From Sulfurimonas marina (GTDB lineage: Bacteria > Campylobacterota > Campylobacteria > Campylobacterales > Sulfurimonadaceae), in NCBI RefSeq assembly GCF_014905095.1, contig NZ_CP041165.1:1736001-1800000 (forward strand): a stretch of 64,000 nt of DNA. The letters are read 5' to 3'. The notes under the pieces were generated by a model. It worked only from the letters and a program-made list of their open reading frames with translations. It was not told the origin of the DNA and did no database searches. Position numbers and translations under genes: made by a program. Positions 59,441 to 64,000 of this stretch are shown here, piece after piece (the stretch's first letter is position 1; each line of letters begins with the position of its first letter).

Positions 59441-60796
59441 TTATCTAGGTATTCCGCCTAAACCGCCGGGGCCACCCATTTGTCCCATCATAGACTGGAG
59501 CTGTTTCATACCGTTTTTACCAGAAAACTTCTTAGCCATTTTCCCGGCATTTTTAAATTGCTTTATCATACGGTTCACTTCAACAACTGTAAGTCCACAA
59601 CCGTTAGCAATTCTTTGTTTTCTTGAGTTATTTAACAGGTCAGGGTCTTCTCTCTCTTTAAGAGTCATCGAACTAACCATTGCTTTTATATTTTTTAATT
59701 CAGAGGAGTTATCAAAATCAAAATCTTTGATAGCTTTACTCATTCCACCCATACCTGGAATCATCCCCATGATAGAACTCATAGAACCCATTTTTTTCAT
59801 AGATTCCATCTGCTCTAAAAAGTCATTGAAGTTAAACTTCCCTTTTTGGATCTTTTTCGTTAATTTTTTTGCTTGTTTCTCATCGATAACATTTGCAGTT
59901 TTCTCCGCAAGTCCTTCAATATCTCCAAGACCCATTAAACGGTTAACAATACGTTCAGGTAAGAAAACTTCCAAGTCTTCCATTTTCTCACCAAGACCGA
60001 TAAATCTTAGAGGTACTTCTACTTGTGATGAAAGTCCAAGTGCTACCCCACCTTTAGAATCACCGTCGTATTTTGAAAGGATAACACCGTCAATACCTAT
60101 CTTCTCTTTAAATGTAGTTGCCGTTCTTACTGCATCTTGACCAGTTAAAGAATCTGCTACGTAAAAGATCTCATCAGGAGAAGCTACTTTTTTAACATTT
60201 TCAAGCTCTTCCATAAGCTCGTCATCAATAGCTAAACGTCCAGCCGTATCTATCAGTACTACATCGTAGATTTTAGAGTTTGCATATTCTAATGCTGATT
60301 TTACAACTTCTACAGGGTTTTTAGTCGCTTCATCTTCGTAAAGTTCAACTTCGATCTGTGTTGTGATCTGGCGTAACTGCTCAACCGCTGCTAAACGCTG
60401 TAAGTCAGCTGCAACAATTAAAACTTTTTTCTTTTTATTTTTAAGATAGTTTGCAAGTTTACCGGTAGTTGTTGTTTTACCAGAACCCTGTAAACCAGTC
60501 ATTAAGATTACTGTCGGAGGATTCGGTGCAAATACAAACCCTTTATTGCCGCCAACTTCAAGAAGATCTGTTAACGTCTCGCGAAGTGCTTCAAGGAACT
60601 GATCTTTTCCAATCCCTTTATCTTTTGTACGGTATTCAACTTTAGTGATTAACTCTTTTACAACTTTATGATTTACATCCGCTTTTAGTAAACTTTTTTT
60701 CAGCTCGTTTAATGCTTTAGATAATGCTTTTTCATCATCATGAAAACGGATCTTTTTTATTGCGCTTGTAAAACTATCTGTTAAAGTACCAAACAT
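59441..60796 (-). CDS. ffh: Signal recognition particle protein Ffh
   Basis: 451 residues. N domain (about 1-90), GTPase G domain with MTGLQGSGKTTTTGKLA (about 107-123), VLIVAADLQRLAAVEQL, VVLIDTAGRLAIDDELM, ILSKYDGDSKGGVALGLSSQ and FIGLGEKMEDLEVFLPERI. The Met-rich M domain (about 300-451) includes GSMSSIMGMIPGMGGMSK and the C-terminal MGQMGGPGGLGG. It binds 4.5S RNA and signal sequences and docks with FtsY. It is the first gene of the group leading to rplS. Confidence 0.98.
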   Translation of the reverse strand: MFGTLTDSFTSAIKKIRFHDDEKALSKALNELKKSLLKADVNHKVVKELITKVEYRTKDKGIGKDQFLEALRETLTDLLEVGGNKGFVFAPNPPTVILMTGLQGSGKTTTTGKLANYLKNKKKKVLIVAADLQRLAAVEQLRQITTQIEVELYEDEATKNPVEVVKSALEYANSKIYDVVLIDTAGRLAIDDELMEELENVKKVASPDEIFYVADSLTGQDAVRTATTFKEKIGIDGVILSKYDGDSKGGVALGLSSQVEVPLRFIGLGEKMEDLEVFLPERIVNRLMGLGDIEGLAEKTANVIDEKQAKKLTKKIQKGKFNFNDFLEQMESMKKMGSMSSIMGMIPGMGGMSKAIKDFDFDNSSELKNIKAMVSSMTLKEREDPDLLNNSRKQRIANGCGLTVVEVNRMIKQFKNAGKMAKKFSGKNGMKQLQSMMGQMGGPGGLGGIPR

Positions 60797-60818
60797 TGTA
60801 TTCCTTCATACATAAAAA

Positions 60819-60895
60819 AATTCTTGTTATATGATATATGTAACGCTCAGACCAGAGGGAGGATTTGTCGTTGCAGATATTATATAACAAGAATT
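60819..60895. repeat. Long stem-loop with conserved 25-base loop, copy 2
   Basis: Arms 60819-60844 and 60870-60895 are complementary at 23 of 26 positions; two of the three exceptions are G-T pairs on the plus strand. The loop at 60845-60869 is identical to that of 9561-9585 except one base (G for T at its eleventh place). The stems of the two copies share no obvious sequence. It lies upstream of ffh and downstream of the YgjP-like gene, both on the minus strand. Confidence 0.75.
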
Positions 60896-60945
60896 CTCAC
60901 AAAATTTTCGGGGATTATAGCAAAGGAGTGCTTTTTCTTTGCTTA

Positions 60946-61458
60946 TTAATTCCAAGAGGTTATTTTCCCGTTTAAATCTATTTGTGTAAGGTAAAGTCTT
61001 AGATCAAATTCCACTTGATGGTACTCTTGAAACATATGTTCACATAGTTTGTAAAAAGCCTTATTGTGCTCTTTTTCTTTAAAATGAGCAAGTTCATGAA
61101 CAACTATCATTTGTAAAAACTCTTGGGGTGCATTTTTAAACAGTGATGATACACGTATCTCATTCTTTGCTTTGAGTTTTGAGCCTTGTACACGAGATAT
61201 AAAATGGTGTGTCCCCAAAGCATTATGTATAACATTGATTTTTCCATCATATACTGCTTTAGAAAGTGGAGCTGTTTTTTTCATATACTCGTTTTTCATC
61301 TCTTGCACATATGAAAACAAGGCCTTATCGTTTTTATAGCTATGAGCTATTGGGTACTTACTCGTTAAATAGCTCTCCAATTTGTTTGCATCTATAAGTT
61401 TTTGTACCTGCTGTTGAATAGCTTGGGGATAATGGTTTATATATTTTAGTTTTTTCAT
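60946..61458 (-). CDS. YgjP-like zinc metalloprotease family protein (DUF45)
   Basis: 170 residues. The zinc motif is HELAHFKEKEHNKAFYKLCE (HExxH plus a later His), within a domain marked by INVIHNALGTHHFISRVQGS and ASKLKAKNEIRVSSLF-like text. Such proteins are related to SprT/WLM and YgjP; the E. coli relative is described as a putative metal-dependent hydrolase. The substrate is unknown. Its start overlaps the YaiI-family gene stop by four bases. Confidence 0.82.
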   Translation of the reverse strand: MKKLKYINHYPQAIQQQVQKLIDANKLESYLTSKYPIAHSYKNDKALFSYVQEMKNEYMKKTAPLSKAVYDGKINVIHNALGTHHFISRVQGSKLKAKNEIRVSSLFKNAPQEFLQMIVVHELAHFKEKEHNKAFYKLCEHMFQEYHQVEFDLRLYLTQIDLNGKITSWN

Positions 61459-61907
61459 TTTGTAGCTTTCGTTAAAAAGGCATTGATCTGGTTTGCAAAA
61501 AGTTCGGCATCTTTACTGGAAAATGGCTTAGGCCCTTTTGTTATTTCCCCACTCTCACGAATCTTCTCCATCAAATTTCTCATTGCTAGATACTGCTTAA
61601 TATTATCGACACTATACAGTTCCCCTCTATGATCTATTGCATGAGCATTTTTGGAGATTGTTCTGTCTGCTAAAGGAATATCTGCTGTGATCACCAAGTC
61701 TCCTTCTTCTAACATCTCTACAATTTTATTGTCAGCTTCATCTGCTCCTACATCTACGATCATATACTCAACAAGATTTGACTTACCTATATTTATCTTT
61801 TTATTTGCAACAACAATAGTTTCAATCTTTAAACGCTCGATCTGCTTTAAAAGTATAGGTTTCAGCAGATTTGGAAAAGCATCACCGTCTACATATATTT
61901 TGAACAT
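61455..61907 (-). CDS. YaiI/YqxD family protein (DUF188)
   Basis: 150 residues from the ATG at 61907 (GGAG seven bases before; a TTG one codon earlier is less likely). KIYVDGDAFPNLLKPILLKQ, VDVGADEADNKIVEMLEEGD, LVITADIPLADRTISKNAHA, IDHRGELYSVDNIKQYLAMR and ITKGPKPFSSKDAELFANQI match the DUF188 family, a PIN-like fold with conserved acidic residues that suggests a nuclease. Its function is not established. It overlaps both neighbours. Confidence 0.9.
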   Translation of the reverse strand: MFKIYVDGDAFPNLLKPILLKQIERLKIETIVVANKKINIGKSNLVEYMIVDVGADEADNKIVEMLEEGDLVITADIPLADRTISKNAHAIDHRGELYSVDNIKQYLAMRNLMEKIRESGEITKGPKPFSSKDAELFANQINAFLTKATK

Positions 61908-62844
61908 CAATCAACTCCAGTTTTTCTTGTCGGCTTAGTTGCTTGATCGCATATTCCCGTTTTGTAGCATCTACCCTGTCGTCACAATTTTCATAGTAAA
62001 CAAGCTCCACAGGTCGTCTTACCCTTGTATATTTTGCACCCTTGGCTGAATTGTTGTGCTCATGCAGCCTACGCTCTAGATCGGTTGCTACACCTGTATA
62101 CAGAGTGTCATCACTGCATCTTAACATATACACTTTCCATTTACTAATAGGTGTAACAAATGTATCGACATTGTCTACTTGATAAAACTTAGCATCATTG
62201 TACTGACAATACCACATAGCATAACTACAAGTGAGCGAATCCAGCATATCCTCATAGTCTTTAACGCTCTGCCCTTTTAACTCTGCAACATCTTGTTTTA
62301 AAAGAGGATGGCTATGAAACTCTTTGAAAAGGTATTTTTTATAGATATTCAGCTGCTCTTTAATAAACTCACTGCTTCGCCCTTTTTTTCTTTTATAAGG
62401 AAGTATTTCGTGGTTATGAAAACACATTGCTATGGTAGAGTGAGTATAGACTTCGAAGATAACCTTATTGTGTTTGAAATCTCTTTGAAATCCCTCTTTG
62501 CTTAGCTTTTCAAAAAGTTCTATGCTTCTAATTTTTGGAGAGTATTTACTAAGGAGTTTTTTATTTGCAGGAAGCATTGAGATTTTGTACTTTGCAAAAT
62601 CTTTATTAAAGTTTTTTTCGATCTCTCGGTTCCCGGTTTCATTTGGAACAACGAGTGGGGCATCTACACCAACATAAATTTTATGATCTTTATATTGTAA
62701 GATTGCTTGAATTATTTCATCAATTGACTTTAGAAGCTTAAGCTCTATAATTTTAAGTTTTTTTCCTTGAGGCTTTGCGACACAAAATCCGGAGAGATTT
62801 TTCTCTCCCCAGGCGAGGTCTATCCCCACATAGATACTATTCAA
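61882..62844 (-). CDS. DUF429 domain fused to a GIY-YIG nuclease domain
   Basis: About 320 residues. Residues about 4-235 are DUF429 (an RNase H-like fold): SIYVGIDLAWGEKNLSGFCV, KIYVGVDAPLVVPNETGNRE, ELFEKLSKEGFQRDFKHNK and SVKDYEDMLDSLTCSYAMWY. The last 80 residues are a UPF0213-type GIY-YIG domain: WKVYMLRCSDDTLYTGVATD, LERRLHEHNNSAKGAKYTRV, RRPVELVYYENCDDRVDATK and REYAIKQLSRQEK. In most bacteria the two occur as separate proteins. The start is uncertain: a TTG at 62844 overlaps the RluA-family stop and begins next to the conserved core, while another TTG lies at 62889. Nucleic-acid cleavage or repair is a guess from the folds. Confidence 0.8.
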   Translation of the reverse strand: MNSIYVGIDLAWGEKNLSGFCVAKPQGKKLKIIELKLLKSIDEIIQAILQYKDHKIYVGVDAPLVVPNETGNREIEKNFNKDFAKYKISMLPANKKLLSKYSPKIRSIELFEKLSKEGFQRDFKHNKVIFEVYTHSTIAMCFHNHEILPYKRKKGRSSEFIKEQLNIYKKYLFKEFHSHPLLKQDVAELKGQSVKDYEDMLDSLTCSYAMWYCQYNDAKFYQVDNVDTFVTPISKWKVYMLRCSDDTLYTGVATDLERRLHEHNNSAKGAKYTRVRRPVELVYYENCDDRVDATKREYAIKQLSRQEKLELIDVQNICRR

Positions 62845-63571
62845 AGTGAATAAAAGCCTTAGGTTCAGGAGATACAAACTCCATACCAAGAAGTTTCACT
62901 TTATGAGCGTGCAGCATTACTCTTTTTGCACGACGACCGCCGTATTGCTCATCACCGATAATTGGATGTTCAATATATCTGGCATGGACACGGATCTGGT
63001 GTGTACGTCCATGATGGATAATAACTTTTGCTTTTGTTTTTTTTGCACTTACCGCTTCAGGATAAAACTCTGTAATTGCAGGTTTTCCTTTTCCTGAAAC
63101 GTTTGAGTATGCTTTATTGTTTTTCTTTTGCGTAACAATCGGTTTATCTACTGTTACAGGTTCAGCTAAAGTTCCTTCTAACCAAGCAATATACTCTTTA
63201 TATACTTTGTCTTGTGCAAATTCTTTAATCGCTTTTTCACGAAACTCTTCATTTTTTACAAGCATCAATACACCACTTGTTTCACGGTCAAGTCTATGAA
63301 GCAGTCTTGCTCCTTTAAACTGACGCTCTAACTCATCAGAGTTTACATAAGCCGGTTTATCAACAACCACAATATCATCATTTTCAAAGATTATTTTCGG
63401 CTTTTCAACTTTCTCTATACGAAAAATTGTTTTAACATCAATCTCACCACGAGCAATCATAACTTTTTTATTTCCAACATAAACAAGTCCGCGATCAATC
63501 ATTGACTTGGCTTGAGAATTTGAGATCCCCTCTTGCTGTGCTACGAGTTTATATGCTTTTTCAGTTGCCAT
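62837..63571 (-). CDS. RluA-family pseudouridine synthase
   Basis: 244 residues. The N-terminal S4-like RNA-binding domain (NSQAKSMIDRGLVYVGNKKV) is followed by the catalytic domain: FENDDIVVVDKPAYVNSDEL, RLLHRLDRETSGVLMLVKNE with the catalytic Asp, KVIIHHGRTHQIRVHARYIE and HPIIGDEQYGGRR. It makes pseudouridine in rRNA or tRNA; RluC- or RluD-like, target site not decidable. Its start overlaps the end of waaA by 11 bases. Confidence 0.93.
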   Translation of the reverse strand: MATEKAYKLVAQQEGISNSQAKSMIDRGLVYVGNKKVMIARGEIDVKTIFRIEKVEKPKIIFENDDIVVVDKPAYVNSDELERQFKGARLLHRLDRETSGVLMLVKNEEFREKAIKEFAQDKVYKEYIAWLEGTLAEPVTVDKPIVTQKKNNKAYSNVSGKGKPAITEFYPEAVSAKKTKAKVIIHHGRTHQIRVHARYIEHPIIGDEQYGGRRAKRVMLHAHKVKLLGMEFVSPEPKAFIHFE

Positions 63572-64000
63572 CGTTTTTTATTTCCTTTATTTTGTCTATA
63601 ACTTTTTGCAAATCTATCTTCTCTTCAACCATTGAAGGGGGAAGCTCACTTGCATTTTGAAGTGCTTTTAAAATTTCATCACTCTCTACATACTGTACAT
63701 GATGTACATATTTAAAAAGCTCTTTTTGATGAAAAAAATGTTTTCCGGTAATGATTTTACACCCAAAATGTGCCGGTTCAAGAGGATTATGTCCACCTAC
63801 ATCTGTTCTAAATGCACCACCTAAAATGGCAATATCACTTACAGCATAGATGTTATTTAACTCCCCCATCTTATCGACTAGGATCATATCACTACTAAAA
63901 TTTTGTGTCTCAGAAAATCTCTCTAAAGAAAAACCATGCTTTTGTGCTTGCTCTTCCATCAGTTTGTATACACTATCAAAGCGTTCAGGATGACGAGGAA
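63561..64000 (-). CDS. waaA: 3-deoxy-D-manno-octulosonic acid transferase, C-terminal part
   Basis: The reading frame is open at the right edge; the visible 145 residues start PRHPERFDSVYKLMEEQAQK, the PRHPERF motif of WaaA/KdtA, and continue with YAVSDIAILGGAFRTDVGG and HNPLEPAHFGCKIITGKHFF. WaaA transfers Kdo from CMP-Kdo to lipid A. The start and the N-terminal two-thirds lie beyond the window. It is followed by the RluA-family gene. Confidence 0.93.
   Translation of the reverse strand, partial: PRHPERFDSVYKLMEEQAQKHGFSLERFSETQNFSSDMILVDKMGELNNIYAVSDIAILGGAFRTDVGGHNPLEPAHFGCKIITGKHFFHQKELFKYVHHVQYVESDEILKALQNASELPPSMVEEKIDLQKVIDKIKEIKNDGN

Overview
The window reads as ordinary chromosome from a member of the Campylobacterota (Epsilonproteobacteria), most likely Sulfurimonas or a close relative. 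The base composition is AT-rich. Gene neighbourhoods match those I know from Campylobacter and its relatives: a Psd-like gene, ftsH, prmA and cheY; serS followed by a PflB-like flagellar disk gene; clpS, clpA and aat; waaC followed by an htrB-type acyltransferase; and ffh, rpsP, khpA, rimM, trmD and rplS. ATP-type PEP carboxykinase, many c-di-GMP proteins and few transcription factors fit a free-living, chemotactic, probably chemolithotrophic species. The species is inference; no phage, insertion sequence or CRISPR array was seen.

Layout. 1-5458 (minus): a coupled efflux operon of a TetR regulator, a substrate-binding/TolC fusion, an HlyD adaptor and a double ABC ATPase cut by the window edge. 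5633-6997 (plus): a double methyltransferase related to ArsM. 7040-11602: tRNA-Val, pckA, a DedA protein and uvrB. 11690-20053: two receptor/c-di-GMP modules, one a TRAP/Liv binding-protein hybrid followed by a GGDEF-EAL enzyme, the other a PhnD-like binding protein coupled to a PAS-GGDEF enzyme. 20141-28476: dprA, a divergent polysaccharide deacetylase, rpsF-ssb-rpsR, an OmpA-like protein, serB, metF and serS. 28632-37172: PflB-like TPR protein, Psd-like protein, ftsH, prmA, cheY, hisA, hisH and a Cache-domain membrane protein. 37255-43337: waaC, htrB-like gene, AI-2E-type transporter, ruvB, panB, an Hpt protein and trpA. 43344-46555: a phytase-esterase-like protein, an EAL/HDOD protein, small unknown proteins and tRNA-Arg. 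46680-51087: a Cys/Met PLP enzyme and the N-end-rule set clpS, clpA and aat. 51095-56280 (minus): tRNA-Thr and one rRNA operon (16S, tRNA-Ala, 23S, 5S). 57133-60796: the signal-recognition and ribosome-maturation operon. 60946-64000: a YgjP-like protease, a YaiI-family protein, a DUF429/GIY-YIG fusion, an RluA-family synthase and the end of waaA.

The least explained signals are at two levels. First, unusual protein fusions: substrate-binding domain with TolC, TRAP receptor with Liv receptor, ArsM-like with a second methyltransferase, and DUF429 with GIY-YIG. Second, structured intergenic DNA. Two long stem-loops, 51 kb apart, have unrelated stem sequences but an almost identical 25-base loop (9541-9605 and 60819-60895), and their wobble pairs favour the strand opposite to the flanking genes. 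A 141-base hairpin with 24-25 base arms separates ffh from rpsP, and a chain of hairpins ending in a terminator lies between hisH and hisA. Together these are the best candidates for undescribed RNA or repeat elements.
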